The translations under genes and the position numbers were made by a program. From contig NC_089236.1 of assembly GCF_963924675.1 (NCBI RefSeq), positions 61,031,306 through 61,095,305 on the forward strand: a stretch of DNA of 64,000 nt. Reading direction: 5' to 3'. Below are positions 22,302 through 35,389 of this stretch, one piece after another. Every line of letters begins with the position of its first letter. Within the stretch, counting starts at the first letter, position 1. The notes under the pieces were generated by a model. It was not told the DNA's origin and ran no database searches. It saw only the letters and a program-made list of their open reading frames with translations. Source of the stretch: Phocoena phocoena. Taxonomy: Eukaryota; Chordata; Mammalia; Artiodactyla; Phocoenidae.

Positions 22302-25300
22302 TTATTACTTAATCCTATATTTTATACTGTATATTTTTACACTATAGAAAACTTTATTTTTACTTGTTTCAATCATGTTTAATCTCAGCAAAACACACTT
22401 TGGTCCATTTGGAGTGAAGCTGATGCATTTGGTGTATTCAAATACAGAATTGAAGTAAAAGCTTAACCTTAAAAAGAATAAGTTTGGCCATGTTTTAGCT
22501 AAAGTAGAACAGGCTGCAATAACAAATAGACCTAAACAGTATAAGCACTAAGTGTGGTAAAGTACATTTCCACTCCACTGATAATCGTGTTACAGGATAC
22601 CAGGTGGACCTTATCCAACCTGCGGGTCAGGTCCTGAGGCTCTTTCCATCTTACGCTCTGTCAACCACTATGACCTTGTTTTCGGATTCATCTACTCAGA
22701 GAAAGGAGAAAATTTAGAGAGGTATAGCTTCTTTAAATCATTGGCTGGACATTTCACACAACACGCAGCCATTCTCTTGGCTAGGATTCTGCAGCATGGT
22801 CGAGCACACTGTAAACGGACTACACGCCAAGAAACAGAGGAGCATATGTAATAGATTATGTTGAATAGATGTCAGTATACACTGCAGGCTGCCGATCACT
22901 AGGCATGTGGGACCTATGGCTTATTCCCCAGGTGGAGTCCAGATCCGCAGCAGGACTAAACTGCAGGTTCCTTAAATTTGTAATGATGAGGTTTGAAATG
23001 TGAAACTCTTAGGCAGAATTACCACAGAAATTATACTCTACAGGGACCAGAAGTAAAGTGTCTTAATAATGACAACCAGGTATAACTTGGGGGATTGAAA
23101 TTAATTGTATTTCATTAATATTTACGTATAATATTTTATACAACTAATATTATAAAGAGATTTGTCTCACGTATAGTTAATGTATTTTAAAAAAGACTAA
23201 GATGTTGTTTCTCCCTATTTTCCACATGTGTTTTATTTATGTTGGAAAATGATGTGATAAAAGTAAATTACTAGTCTAATAAAGTAGTGAAAATTTACAC
23301 AGAAAAAGAAAATAATGTACTTTTAAAATCCACTGATATAGTAACAAGCCCATTTTTATTTTGAGGTTAATCCTCACATTAAATGGTTAGACAGACAATC
23401 CAACTCTAATTTCCCATGTTTGTGCCTTAAGCTGCCATTTATTACGTCTGTTTGCATTAGTCATTTTGACTCATAATGCATGGTAAAATCAAGAATTACT
23501 ACAGATAAGCCAGAAGGTGTGGTGAAAAAGTGTGATGAATCATTACATTATTTTGTATTAATCGATCTGGATGGCAATTGTCTTGATTTGTGTTTTCTTC
23601 TTAAGGTGTTTAAATCACTATGTAATAATCCTCTCAGGAGATTAAGTTGGTGGTGAGAAATCACTATAAAAATAAATATTTACACAACTTCCAAGTTATT
23701 TATACACTTCCAAACTGTAAAATCTAATAACATTCTTGACCTTAAAAAGACTCATTGTTGACATAAAATTCAGGAAAAAAAAGTTAAGATTGCCAGATAT
23801 AATACTCTAGCTTATTGAAGTAACTGATAATTTTTAAGCAAGTTTTTTTTGCATTGTGGCATAATTAATCACACATCTAGAAAATATCTTGCAGTTAATA
23901 ATATAAAACAAATGGCTGACTGTTAACAGCCTTAGGGTTAGAACAATGCAATCTATAAATCAACATTAAATAAAGCTCTAGTAACAATTTTATTTACTAG
24001 TATTCATTAAGTTTGGTTTTGTGATAGAGATAGGATGAGTCAAAATCTGTTCTATATTTTTATGAAGAATTAGTAGAGCCAATGATTAATTTTGGTAGGT
24101 AATTCACAGTGTTTACCTCATTCTGCAGACACCATTGAGGCTTAGTGTGACATTGGCCAAGGGAATGTAAACAAAAGTGAATGCCATGTCCGCCCAGCAG
24201 TTGCCATTGAAGGAAAGTGTATGACTTTCTCCTCCTACTTTCTCTTGCTGTTTGGAATGTAGACAAGGGAGTCTGGAGGTGGAGCAGTCGCCTTAGACCC
24301 TGAAGTGACTTTGAGAATGGAGGTTACACATGGTGGAGGAACCTATCTCTGCCATTTTATGTGGGAGAGAAATAATTTTATTTAAATCCCTCAAGTCTCT
24401 AATTAGCAGCTGGAATAAGTCCTAATCAATGCAGTGCATAACATATCTTGATAAGGCAATTTTAGACCCATCAGTAAAGTAGTACGAATTATTTGTTTCA
24501 TTATGTATGACTCAATCATTAAGACACTGTGTGTGCCTGTTATGAATGATTATTGAAAGAGGAGGGAAGGAAAGAGTTAGGGGAAGAGGAGAAGGAGGGA
24601 GGAAAGGGAGATATACATAAATCAATGATTTTTTTTTTCACTACTGGTAATCTTTGAATTAATTGCAAAATTTCTGAAGAATTAAGCTAAATATTTTTAT
24701 TAATTAATTAACTACACACTAGGACCTATGCAGACAGTGATATATTAACTGAAAAGAAATTGTGATTCCTTCTAAATCTTTAACAAAATACACTGGTTTA
24801 CTTTCATCTGTCATGAGTCTAAACCTATAAGTAATATTGCCAAACACTTTTCCTTAGTGTATGAGGAGTGAAATGGAAATGTCTCATTTTTTTCTTTTTT
24901 AATGTATCCTCAACTCTGGGCTACTTTTACTAAAAACAATTTGGAGTCATAGTATATGCATAAGCAGATGAATTTTATAAAACTTCAAGTTAAGAAATAA
25001 AAATAGAGACTCACACTTGCCCCATTTTTTTTTTTAACACTTAGTGCCACACCTTGTAAATTCTGAAGTTCAACGTGGTAATTATTGCCTTGTTTTGATT
25101 TTTAAATATGTACATTTTCTAATCCTTAACCATTAAAATAATACCTTCCTGAGGAAACAAGAGATTAAGGAAGGAATGAAAGAGAAGGCTCGGCTTATAA
25201 GTTTAAAAATATGAAGAAAAAGAAGAATACAAGAATGTCCAAGGAGGAGACATACTGATTATTGTGGATGTTAGTTTTCCAGTTATAAGTATTATCATTC

Positions 25301-25954
25301 TGTTATGGTCCAGGAATAATTTTTTAGGTCTAGAAAGACAAAGTCATAGACACAGATACATACTTACACATGTACGAGTATGTGTGCATTCCTGGTATCA
25401 CAGAGTTTTAGAATAACTGACAACAAGAATACATAAGATCAAATATTGTCAAAATATGCATAAGAATTTATGACACAGGCCAGAGAAAATAATGTTTAGT
25501 TTAAAAAGTAAATATTGGTTTGAAAAATACATATTCTATCTCTACATTTTATTGATTATAACTGAATTATTAATTTATAAAACTATTTGATAAAATACTG
25601 ATGTATTAATATTATAAATATAACAACATAAACTCTTGCCTCATTTTGCCAGTCACTGCCAGATTTTGGGAACCTGCTTTCATCTGACACATAACAGGTG
25701 GTGTCATAAATGTAAGAATCTAAAAAACAAACAACAAAACTTGATGAACACAGTATAGATGCAAGAAGAACTCCATTATTAAAGAATATATATTTATGGA
25801 ATGCGTTAAAAACAATAAAAACGGGTAAGCAGGAAATATCAAAGAACCAGAATGAATTGCAATCCTCCATTATAGAAGGGAGGAAGAATTAGGTTTCTAA
25901 TTATAAAGTTTTCTAATAGAAGACTTGAATGAAGTTTTCAAAATTTTCCTAACT
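22302..25954. other. AT-rich sequence with weak ancient repeat signals
   Basis: No gene is recognised. 22,500-22,860 ('ggctgcaataacaaatagac' and following) and 24,100-24,370 ('ggaggtggagcagtcgcctt') resemble old mammalian interspersed repeats whose names I cannot fix. A purine-rich patch lies at 24,560-24,610. Confidence 0.4.
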
Positions 25955-26151
25955 GGGCTTCCCTGGTGGTGCAGCGGTTGAGAGTCCGCCTGCAGATGCA
26001 GGGGACACAGGTTTGTGCCCCGGTCCAGGAAGATCCCACATGCCGCGGAGGGGCTGGGCCCTTGAGCCATGGCCGCCGAGCCTGTGCTCCGCAATGGGAG
26101 AGGCCACAACAGTGAGAGGCCTGCGTACGAAAAAAAAAAAAAAAAAAAAAA
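25955..26151 (+). mobile_element. CHR-type tRNA-derived SINE
   Basis: Head 'gggcttccctggtggtgcag', pol III A-box-like segment 'gcagcggttgagagtcc', B-box-like 'caggtttgtgccc', tail 'cgtacg' then a ~21-base A-run. The flanking 'ttttcctaact' and 'attcttaact' are an imperfect target-site duplication. Some internal loss relative to the other copies after the 'gccgccgagcctg' block. Confidence 0.95.
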
Positions 26152-26277
26152 TTCTTAACTAAATCCCTTTGATCTTCTCAACCATTTACTGTGTCTTCCT
26201 ACTACATAAGAGGTTATCTATCCATCATCCTTCATAGATGAGCACCAGTGGCTTTTCAAAAGATAACTGACAAACAT

Positions 26278-26430
26278 TTTGTGCCTCGGTTTCCTCATAT
26301 AAAATAATAGATAATAATAAGTAATTCCAAAGTTTGTTGACAAGATAAACAATTGAGATGATGTTTACTAAAGTAACTAGAGTGTGTTTACCACACAGGA
26401 GAGATTCAGTTACTATAGATTCTCTGTTCC
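26278..26430 (+). mobile_element. MIR fragment
   Basis: 'gtgcctcggtttcctcatat' followed by 'aaaataatagataataataa' follows the MIR core and 3' order (a tRNA-derived SINE older than placental mammals). Heavily diverged. Confidence 0.6.
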
Positions 26431-26574
26431 TCTCTTGGTATGAAAAACATTTAGTTTAGGTTTATATCAGGACAAAGTGTCCAGATAAGGTGTCTTACAA
26501 TTGGTACTAGTATACAACTTTGGAATTCTAAGGTTTACATTCTTACGTATAAGAAACAATTGAACATAAATAAC

Positions 26575-26800
26575 AAAAGCTCTGAATTCAGACAATGTAG
26601 GCTGAAGACTGGGCTTGATCATAGGCTGGCATTTTGATATTGAAAAAAATATTACTTGCTCTCTCCAACCAACCCATTTTCTAATCTAAAATTGGGAATA
26701 AAGATAATTTCACTGATATATTATTAAGACTTATAAGATGGTATCTGAGAAGGAGTTAGAATGGTTCTAACATATATAGATATTATTAGCTAATATCAGT
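26575..26800 (+). mobile_element. Probable MIR fragment
   Basis: 'gctctgaattcagacaatgt' then 'ttacttgctctctcc' and 'aaattgggaataaagataat' follow the MIR head-to-tail order in plus orientation. Diverged. Confidence 0.5.
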
Positions 26801-29800
26801 AGTAATAATTAGTAGTAATAAGTGTTTTAGCAAATATTAGCAGTAATAATAATTGTAGCATAAGAAAAAAACTATCTACTGAAAGAGGGACAATAAAGAT
26901 AATCCTCATTATAATCATTTAAGAACTACCAGATAGAGGAAGAAAGAACAATAAAATAATAAAAATATTGTGATTGATTTTGATGCTAAGGCCAAAATCC
27001 ATTCTAGAATATTTCCTACCTGAAAAGAGGAACAGCAACTCATTTCTTTAGAATCACAGCATCCTAAATTCTAGTACTTTAAATTGTATGGCACTTTTTT
27101 TTTTTACTGAGGTTTGAGAGTTTCCTGGGTTGTCTACTGCTATGTAGTGACAAAGCTAGCATGGGAATCACTGATTTGTGAAGTCTCCCCTAAGGTACTG
27201 AGGACAAAGGTGGCTATGCTGCCCTTTGTAGGGGTTACTACAAAGGGATGGATGAGAGAGGAGAGAGAGAGATTGAGTTCAACTTCCCTCCTATAAAACC
27301 CTACAATAATAATCTCCCTGAATAAAGTCTGAGTTATAATCTTTAACAAATGTCAGAATATTTTTTTCTTTAGTGGTATTGCCAGACACAAAGCCAGCAA
27401 TAAATGAGAATCACAGAGTTTAAGAAAGTTTTTTAACCAGAGTATTTGTAATAAAATATCTCCTATTGAAACACATTATCTAGTTTCAATAAACCAACTT
27501 CTCAGGCATATGCAGATATCACCTTAGCAAACTCTATTTCCTTTAGGAAAAAAAAGAAATTTATTTTGAAGGTGAAAATACGTAATGTGTTTCTGTGATT
27601 TAAAAACTAGCAATATATCTAGGCTGAGAAGTGGAGATTTGGTCAGGTAATTTTTGCTTCTTGTTGAAACCTTTAACCTAGAATGCCCAGTCCAGAAAAA
27701 CAAACAAAAAACAAACAAACAAAAACCAGCCTTACTTCAGCTCTGTTCATATAGGCATCCTTTCCAATAGATGTTAATTTACTGGACTTAGAAACCTGGT
27801 ATTTCACTTTGATCCTTTAGGATTTAGTGAACTGACTCACCACCAAGCACTATTACATGCATAACCACCTTCAAAAAATTTAGAACCTTCAAACATCAGA
27901 GGAGAAGCCAAAAGACTTACAATGGTAGCAGAAGAGTGAAGCCAGTAGGTAGCAGAAGAATGAAGCCAGTACTTATAATGGTAGCAGAAGAGCGAAGCCA
28001 GTGATGGAGAGACAGAAAGGTGAGAAGAAGAATTCTGAGAATAGACTGAACGATATAAAGTCAGATATAATTTCTGGGGAAAAAAAAAAAAGTGTGTGGA
28101 ACCATGCATCATCATTACCGTATAGCAGTTTGGAGGGGAGTCAGTCAGTGGCTCTGCAGTCTTGAAAATGTAGCCATACATGCAGTCTAGAAAGCATAGC
28201 CTTGTCCTTCAACTGTAAGCCTCAGGAGACTGTTTAAAAAAATATCTTTTTAGGACAATAAAGGCAGTACATTTGAAATCCATTTATGCCCTGGTCTTTG
28301 TATTTTTTTCCTTCCTCTCTTGTGGCCTGCAATTTGGGTGTTCAGTCTTACCCCTTTCCACATATGTGCACTAAATGGGACTGTCCTGGATCCTGGGTTA
28401 GGCCTTTGCTGCTGGAAATTGAGTGCTGCAGAGTAGTTTACTATTTTGTTCCATGTGAGGGGGGAATAAGAGCTTGAAGCCAGAGGTTGAGATGTCAAAG
28501 TGTCCCTTCCCTCCTAAACTCCAGGGGAAAAAAATATGCACAACTAGAAATAGGAATTAGTGATACAGAAAAATATAAATAAGAAAAAAACATTATTTCT
28601 TACCACTGTAGGCTTACAAAAAATTCAAGAACAGGGAGACATGTGCAGAGATATTCAAATATTCACCAAAGGATGGAGCAAATTTATGGATTTCTCAGAG
28701 ACCTCTCTCAGCTGAGCTCCCTGGCATCGGTGACATAATCTTCTCTGTCCAAGCCACCCATCCTTCCTTCTATATCTTTTGATGAGTTTCCAAGATTATG
28801 TGTCTTTGTTTGTTGGGTAATCTCACCACTGATAGGAAGACTTAGGGTACAATTCTTCTACAGAATCACTAAGTACATAGAAAACCCCTTCTTCTTACCC
28901 TAAGTGTAAGTGCCCTTTCTCAGGGCGGCCTTCTCTGCTTCCGGTTACAGAACTGCTCAAGCCAGTCTCTCACCTCTTGTCCTTTCATCTGAGGTTCAGA
29001 CGCACACATCCGTGTCTTCTAAGAGCCATGGACACACACTGGTCTTTCTTCCCCTTAGAAGTTTCCACCTTAATGAAATTGTGGCTCCTGCTCTACCTCT
29101 TCTACTCTTTTTCAAGAAAACTAGTTTGGGAGTTATTGGTCCTTTATTACCCATCATCTCTATTAATATCTCACGTCTTGTATTTTTTATTCTTTGGCCT
29201 TTTCCTGAGAACAATCAGATCTGTTGTCCATTTCACTGAATCAGTGTTACACAGTGCAAACCTGCTAACCTTCCCCATTTCTCTTTTATTTTCTTTTTCA
29301 ATGTACTCTCTCTTCCTATTATTCTACTTGTTATTTGAACATTGTTCTTAAGGCTGTATACTCTCGTTTCATAGGGACCAATTGTTCTCACATGCTATTG
29401 CTGAAACTGATTTGTGGAATTTTCTTCCTCATTGATCAATAAAATGTTTTAGATGTGTGCTATTCTTCTGTTTATCTTCTTGTTTCTGTCTTCCCTTCCT
29501 TTGCCTTTACTTTGAAATGTATTCAGCAAGTAGATGTCTCATGTTTGATTTGTTTCCTTAACCAACATCTACCAATGTTCAATATGGGTCCACTTCAAAG
29601 TTCTCTAATGATTTGTCTGAATGGATTGCTCTGCCCTGATGCTCCATATGGCTTTGCATTTAGCAGTACAAGTTGAGCCAGATATCAGATTGATATCTAA
29701 AACTTGCATTCAAACTCCTACTTTTTAGAAGCCTTTACCCAGTATACTTCCTCACACACAAAAAACTTAATGGTGTCTCAGACTTTCACTGCATTGTTAC

Positions 29801-30091
29801 CAAGCACATTTACAGCATGCTCTGCTGAATGGGTTTTACCTACCTCTATTTTTCATGGGGGCTTCATCTTCCATGATGGACATCACAGCAAACTTGACTG
29901 CCTCCTCACTTCCTTCATCTCCTTTGAATGTCTTGGGAAGGACTAAGATCTAATTTTCTGGTACAGGACCTGAGTCTTCAAGCAGGGAGACTGAGTAGGG
30001 AAAATATGGCCTGTCTTTCTCATTTTTCTCTGTTTTTTTTTTTTTTTTTTTTTTTTTCTTTCTGAGTTGTGATCTTACTATAGCATTAGAC
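26801..30091. other. Unassigned sequence
   Basis: No gene is recognised. Short open stretches at 28,910-29,350 have no family I know and no start context or splice pattern that would support coding. A 26-base T-run at 30,033-30,058 is probably the tail of a lost minus-strand retroelement. Confidence 0.45.
27921..28003 (+). repeat. Three-unit ~28-bp tandem repeat
   Basis: Units at 27,921-27,947, 27,948-27,976 and 27,977-28,003 share 'ggtagcagaaga.tgaagccagt' with few differences. Confidence 0.9.
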
Positions 30092-30104
30092 AAAACACAA
30101 TTTT

Positions 30105-30317
30105 TTTTTTTTTTTTTTTTTTTTGCAGTACACGGGCCTCTCACTGTTGTGGCCTCTCCCGTTGCAGAGCATAGGCTCCAGACACGCAGGCTCAGCGGCC
30201 ATGGCTCACGGGCCCAGCCGCTCCGTGGCATGTGGGATTTTCCCGGACCGGGGCACGAACCCGTGTCCCCTGCATCGGCAGGTGGACTCTCAACCACTGT
30301 GCCACCAGGGAAGCCCC
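30105..30317 (-). mobile_element. CHR-type tRNA-derived SINE
   Basis: Minus orientation: T-run first, then the complement of the CHR body, ending with the tRNA-like head ('ccaccagggaagcccc' on the plus strand). A perfect 13-bp target-site duplication, 'aaaacacaatttt', lies at 30,092-30,104 and 30,318-30,330. B-box sense 'gggttcgtgcccc' is intact. Confidence 0.96.
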
Positions 30318-30330
30318 AAAACACAATTTT

Positions 30331-30989
30331 TATTTCCTTTATTTTATACCTTTTTGATATCTATTAACCCTGTTTAATATATGTTAAATGTACCAGAATT
30401 TTCTCCTAGTTTCTGATCTAATTTTGTTTTTGTGTGTATATTTTTTCTGTCATCTTCAGTATTTTTAGGAGATGGTGGGATGTGTTTAACTTAAAGTTCC
30501 TATATTGGCTTCATGATAACTGGCTGTCTCCAACTTATAACATTACATCCCCCACAGAAGCACTTACATCAGTTGTAGTGAATCATTTGAACCAATCTGA
30601 TTGTTGCTAGTGGCTACTATAGTAGACATCACTGTTCAACTTTAAGTCTTTGAATATTTTCAAGCGTAGACATGACTTAATCACAGTAAACATCTAGAAA
30701 TATTACATTAGCAAAAGTCAGGTAGATTAAGGAGTGAAAACAATACAGGTGGAACATTCTATTAGGCCATACTGGATCAATTAAGATGATGAGGGCCTAG
30801 ACCAAGACAGTGGCTATGAGAAGTAAAAGGAAAAATTACATTAGATATTAATAGAATTTTGTGATTCAGTGAACATGGGAAATGGAAGAGATGTTCATAA
30901 TAACATAGATTTTTAAAAAATTCTAAACATGTGGAATTAAATGATAAAATCCTATGTCAATCCATATTATTTAAGCTTTAGTCTTTACG
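30331..30989. other. Unassigned sequence
   Basis: No gene or repeat is recognised. Confidence 0.45.
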
Positions 30990-31375
30990 TCTTAATTTAA
31001 GCTGCTACAACAAAGTACCACAGACTGGTTGGATTATAAACAGCAGAAATTTATGTCTCACAGTTTTGGAGGCTAGAGGTCCAAATCAGGGTGCCAACAT
31101 GGTTGGGTTCTGGTGAGAGCTCTCTTCCAGGTTGTAGACTGAGGACATGCTGCTGTGTCCTCACTTGGTGGAAGCAGAAAGAAGAAAAAAGCCTCTTATT
31201 AGGCCACTATTATAAAGGCACTAATATCATTCATGAAGGCTCCACCCTCATGACCTCATCTGGCCTAATTACCTCCCAGAGGCTCCATATCCCAATATTA
31301 TCACACTGGGGGACAGGGTTTTAACACATGAATTTGGGGGAGGTGGGACACAAACATTCCATCCTTAACACATTA
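30990..31375 (-). mobile_element. MLT1-like solo LTR (ERVL-MaLR)
   Basis: On the plus strand the block order is 'gctgctacaacaaagtacca', 'cacagactggttggattata', 'ggaggctagaggtccaaatc', 'ccaccctcatgacctcatct' and 'cccaatattatcacactggg', which is the reverse complement of an MLT1 LTR. Length ~390 bp fits the family. Ancient and non-coding. Confidence 0.85.
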
Positions 31376-32836
31376 CTTTTACAGAAAAAAAGTATTCATG
31401 AACGTAACTCTAAAAGCATCTTTGGAAAGCTATGAAATTCATAAAATTACATCAAGAGTAAGAAAAAATCTATGGACCTGTGAAATGCATGAACTGAATT
31501 ACGGTTTCTCTCAGTGATGATGGCTATATAAAGTAAACATATCTAGAAGTTCAGAATGCAGCTGACTTCTGGTAACAGATTTTCATTATTCTTAGACCAC
31601 TAAAGAAGTTTATTTTGAGAGTTAAGTAATTAATCATTGATTAACAAATTGGTCAATGATTTTAAAAGCCAGTGGGGCTTTATATTATTTAGGTAATAAA
31701 GTATAATTTTGTTCCAAATTTTATTCTTATATGTTTTAGAATCAGTCCATGATATAACTGTTTGGAATATTTTTCAACTTAAAATAACAATAGTGGTTAT
31801 TTAGTTATAATTTTTATTTTTAAAAGTACTAATTGTTATTACTTAACAAATTGTTAGTTGATATTGTCAGATTTTTAACCATAGACTAGCTTCTATCATG
31901 TCTAAAATAAATCCAATATTTGGCAAAGATGGAAGATGAATGAGACTTTGTGTGTGTGTGGTATGATTATTTCCTTAACTTTCAATGCCTGGTCTAATAA
32001 TTTTCCAGATTCTAGAGGTATAGAAGTTATACTTCCAAAATATTTACATCACAGCCACAGTCATGCTTAGTACAATACTGTTGGGATTTAAAGGGGCTCA
32101 ATTAATAACACAGGTTTTTCACACTATCTGGTGTGTTTGTATGGGATATTTCTTTTCTGCTCCTAACTTTTGCATGGAGAGCGAGCTTCCATTAGAGCAT
32201 TACCCCTGGCATTGCCATGCCGCTTCCCTCACTTCCTGTGGGGAAGAAGTAAATTATGTGATGGATGAATTTGGTAAGATGAACAGAGAACTAATGTTCA
32301 AGCCCTTCTGATTCTCTTTAGGATCTGTCTTCTGCAAACCATTCTGCAGTTCCATACTCTGATTTTCATAGCCTATGGTCATCAAAGTGGATTGACCAAT
32401 GACTAGGGGTATAATTTTAATTTGAAGATAACCATAGACCTAAGTCACATTTTCCAATTTTTTTATTATCGTAAAGTGCTCTTTTCATTTCTAACTGTTC
32501 TTTCAGTGTATCATTCAATTTCAAACTGGGTGTGGGGAAAAGGAAGAAGGTGTTATCTATTGAACCCTCAGAGCTCCAACGCAAGGCATTCAATTTTAGA
32601 ATAGGAAATTTGTTCTCTTTTCTTACAGTCCCTTCTACTATAAGAATATGCAATCGATAAGTATAGCTATATCAGAAAATAAAAGGAGTAGTACTCTGTT
32701 GGAAAAGGTGAATATCAAAGGCAATTTAGAGATCTGTCACTTTGTAGTGTTACCTCTTGGTACATATTATTTATGTTCTCTGATTATTATGTTCTCCAAT
32801 GATTTTACTTGTAAAATAATTGGGTTAGACCAGATT
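31376..32836. other. Unassigned sequence
   Basis: No gene is recognised. An 82-codon open stretch at 32,063-32,311 has no known family and no support as an exon. Confidence 0.45.
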
Positions 32837-32850
32837 ACCTTCGGGGGTTT

Positions 32851-33189
32851 TTTTTTAGTTAATTTTTGGCTGCGTTGGGTTTTCGTTGCTGCGTGCGGGC
32901 TTTCTCTAGTTGCGGTGAGTGGGGGCTTCTCTTCAATGCGGTGCGTGGGCTTCTCATTGCGGGGCTTCTATTTGTTGTGGAGCACGGGCTCTAGGCATAC
33001 AGGCTTCAGTAGTTGGGGCACACAGGCTCAGTAGTTGTGGCTCATGGGCTCTAGAGCGCAGGCTCAGTAGTTGTGGCACACGGGCTTAGTTGCTCCACAG
33101 CATGTGGGATCTTCCTGGACTAGGGCTCAAACCCGTGTCCCCTGCGTTGGCAGGTGGATTCTTAACCACTGCACCATCAGCGAAGTCCG
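32851..33189 (-). mobile_element. Long CHR-related SINE
   Basis: Minus orientation, about 340 bp. The right end is the same tRNA-like head as the shorter SINEs (sense 'gatggtgcagtggttaagaa'; B-box 'gggtttgagccc'). The body is a distinct G-rich segment with repeated 'agtagttgtggc.ca.gggct' phrases. Flanks 'accttcgggggttt' (32,837-32,850) and 'acctttggggttt' (from 33,190) are a target-site duplication with one mismatch. Older than the short copies. Confidence 0.9.
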
Positions 33190-33202
33190 ACCTTTGGGGT
33201 TT

Positions 33203-34371
33203 CTTAAACAACTGAAAGAAAAACAAACTCCCCATTGCAAACAAAAGGGAATAAACAAATAATTATAAAAATAAAAATATATATTTTAACAAATAATGCC
33301 AACAAAGTTATTGATGCCCAGGACAAGTTATTAAAAAATCTACTATATACATTTTATCCACCAACGTAAACTCGCTTTTCAGAGCTTCTTGATGATATCC
33401 ATCCGTAAACTGAACATTAGCAAAGTGAGATTACATTTCTAACAACTAAAAGGAGTTTATTCCAGAGCCAAGTAAACGATCCTGAAAATAGCTTTACACC
33501 AATGGCTTCTAATTGAAATTTAGGACAGTAACCTTAATTTCACCAGCTGTTCTTATTGGAATAGAAAGCCTCATGAAAAATACAAAGCTGCATACAGGGA
33601 TTTACAAATGCATGTTGTAGGTACTCAAGCAAGATCTTAAAACAACAAACTTTCTAAACTGAAGCCAGAATTTTCAAAATATATTAGCACATATTACTAC
33701 ATCCCTGAGTAAGGAGAAACTATTTATGAGTGTGATTTTATGCACACAAGCATTTCTGTATCCTTAGAGGACATTTAAATATGATTTATAGCTCAAAGTA
33801 GCATATCGTATTTATTTTTCTATTGATACTGTTGAAGAACCATAAGCCAGATGCTGCAATAATCTCAAGCCAAGTAAGCATTTAAAAAAAAAATCTACAT
33901 TCAGATATTTTGCTACTTACTATCTGTTCCAATCATAAAAATGTAATTATGTTTGAATATTTAATTAAGGAATCCATTTAATATTTCAGATCTCCCTTTA
34001 CAAAGCCAGAATTCCTTGAGCAAGAGTCAGGATATACAAGAAAACCATATAGTAAAAATAAGTTTAAAAAATACAAAAAGCTTTAAGTACAAGATTGATA
34101 AATCATAGTTAATAACTTTCCCCTAAAGTTTGAAGTGAAAATTGTCCCTCGACGTGTCTGAGTCTCTTACTATGTTTCCTTAATAACTTCGTCTTCATTT
34201 ATCTATTTGACCCATTTCACGTCTTTCTAATTTACATCAGACCTTATAATATACTTTCTCCTTTGCCCTTCCTTTCAGGAAGTGAACTGTCTTATAGGTT
34301 TTTGAGAAAAAAAATATGACACTTGGAAACCTGTATCTCCCTGTCATGAGATATCCAAACATCCCTATGTT
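33203..34371. other. Unassigned AT-rich sequence
   Basis: No gene or clear repeat is recognised. Confidence 0.45.
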
Positions 34372-34745
34372 ATTTATTTATTTTTAATTGAAGTGTAGTT
34401 GATTTACAATATTTTACTAGTTGTTAGCTTCAGGTGTACAGCAAAGTGATTCAGTTATACATATGTACTATATATATCTATATTTTTTTCAATTCTTTTC
34501 CATTATAGTTTTTACAAGATATTGAATATAGTTCCCTGTGCTATACATTAAGTCCTTGTTGTTTATCTATCTTATATATGATAGTGTGCATTGTTGTTCT
34601 CATACTCCCAGTTTACCCTCTCTTCCCCTTTGTAACCATAAGTTTGTTTTCTATGTCTGTGAGTCTGTTTCTGTTTTGTAAATAAGTTCATTTGTACTAT
34701 TTTTTTAGACTCCATATTTAAGTGACATCAAATAATATTTGCCTC
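34372..34745 (-). mobile_element. L1 3'-end fragment
   Basis: The plus strand shows the antisense L1 3' UTR order: 'ttaattgaagtgtagttgat', 'ggtgtacagcaaagtgattc', 'tagttccctgtgctatacat' and 'ctatgtctgtgagtctgttt'. It is a 5'-truncated, diverged copy of an older subfamily than L1-A or L1-B. Confidence 0.85.
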
Positions 34746-35389
34746 CTATGTTATCTTATATTTCCTCCTGTTAAAGCAAGGAAAAGATCGTACCTGCCAA
34801 AGGCATGTACTTTTACTGCTTGAAATTAGATTTCTCATGGCTTGTCACGTATTTAACACCTTCAGTTAATATTTTCTTTTGTGAACTTTATCCTCTCCTC
34901 CTGTACTGTATCATTTCAATTAAGAAACACACATTCTACCATTTTAAAAACGAACAAAACTGCCTTAAACACTTACCTTCCTTCATTCTAGCTATGACTT
35001 ATTTTGGGCTTTCCTTCTCACACAAGAATTTGGAGAGTTACTTACATAATACCCACGGACTTCATTCATCCTTTGCTGTTCACTTTCCAAGTCACCCCCA
35101 AATCATGTCTACACATACCTGTCAAAGTATCCCTTAAGAAAGAAGCTGTCTAAAAGGAAAGAAAATGATTGTTTTTTAAATAAAAGGTACATTGGAAAGT
35201 CAGAATGGAAGAAAGAACACGGTAATCAAAAATATGAATAAATACAAAAGGAGTTCTCTCTCTTGAGGCTGTAAATTATGTTTGGCAGTGGAAGTAAAAA
35301 TGTAACACTATATGATGCATTTCTAAATAGATGGCTAGGAAATATCTGGATCAATTATATTCTCAAAGGGAGGAGGGGAGTGAAGGGCT
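34746..35389. other. Unassigned sequence
   Basis: No gene is recognised; a 110-codon open stretch at 34,805-35,137 looks like chance. Confidence 0.4.

Noticed and set aside
28910..29351. Overlapping 109- and 124-codon open frames as an exon
   Set aside because: Two frames are open at once, the residues are low-information (rich in F, L, S), and no splice sites bound them.
32063..32311. 82-codon open frame as a small protein gene
   Set aside because: No recognised family, no splice or promoter context, AT-rich flanks; a length expected by chance in 64 kb.
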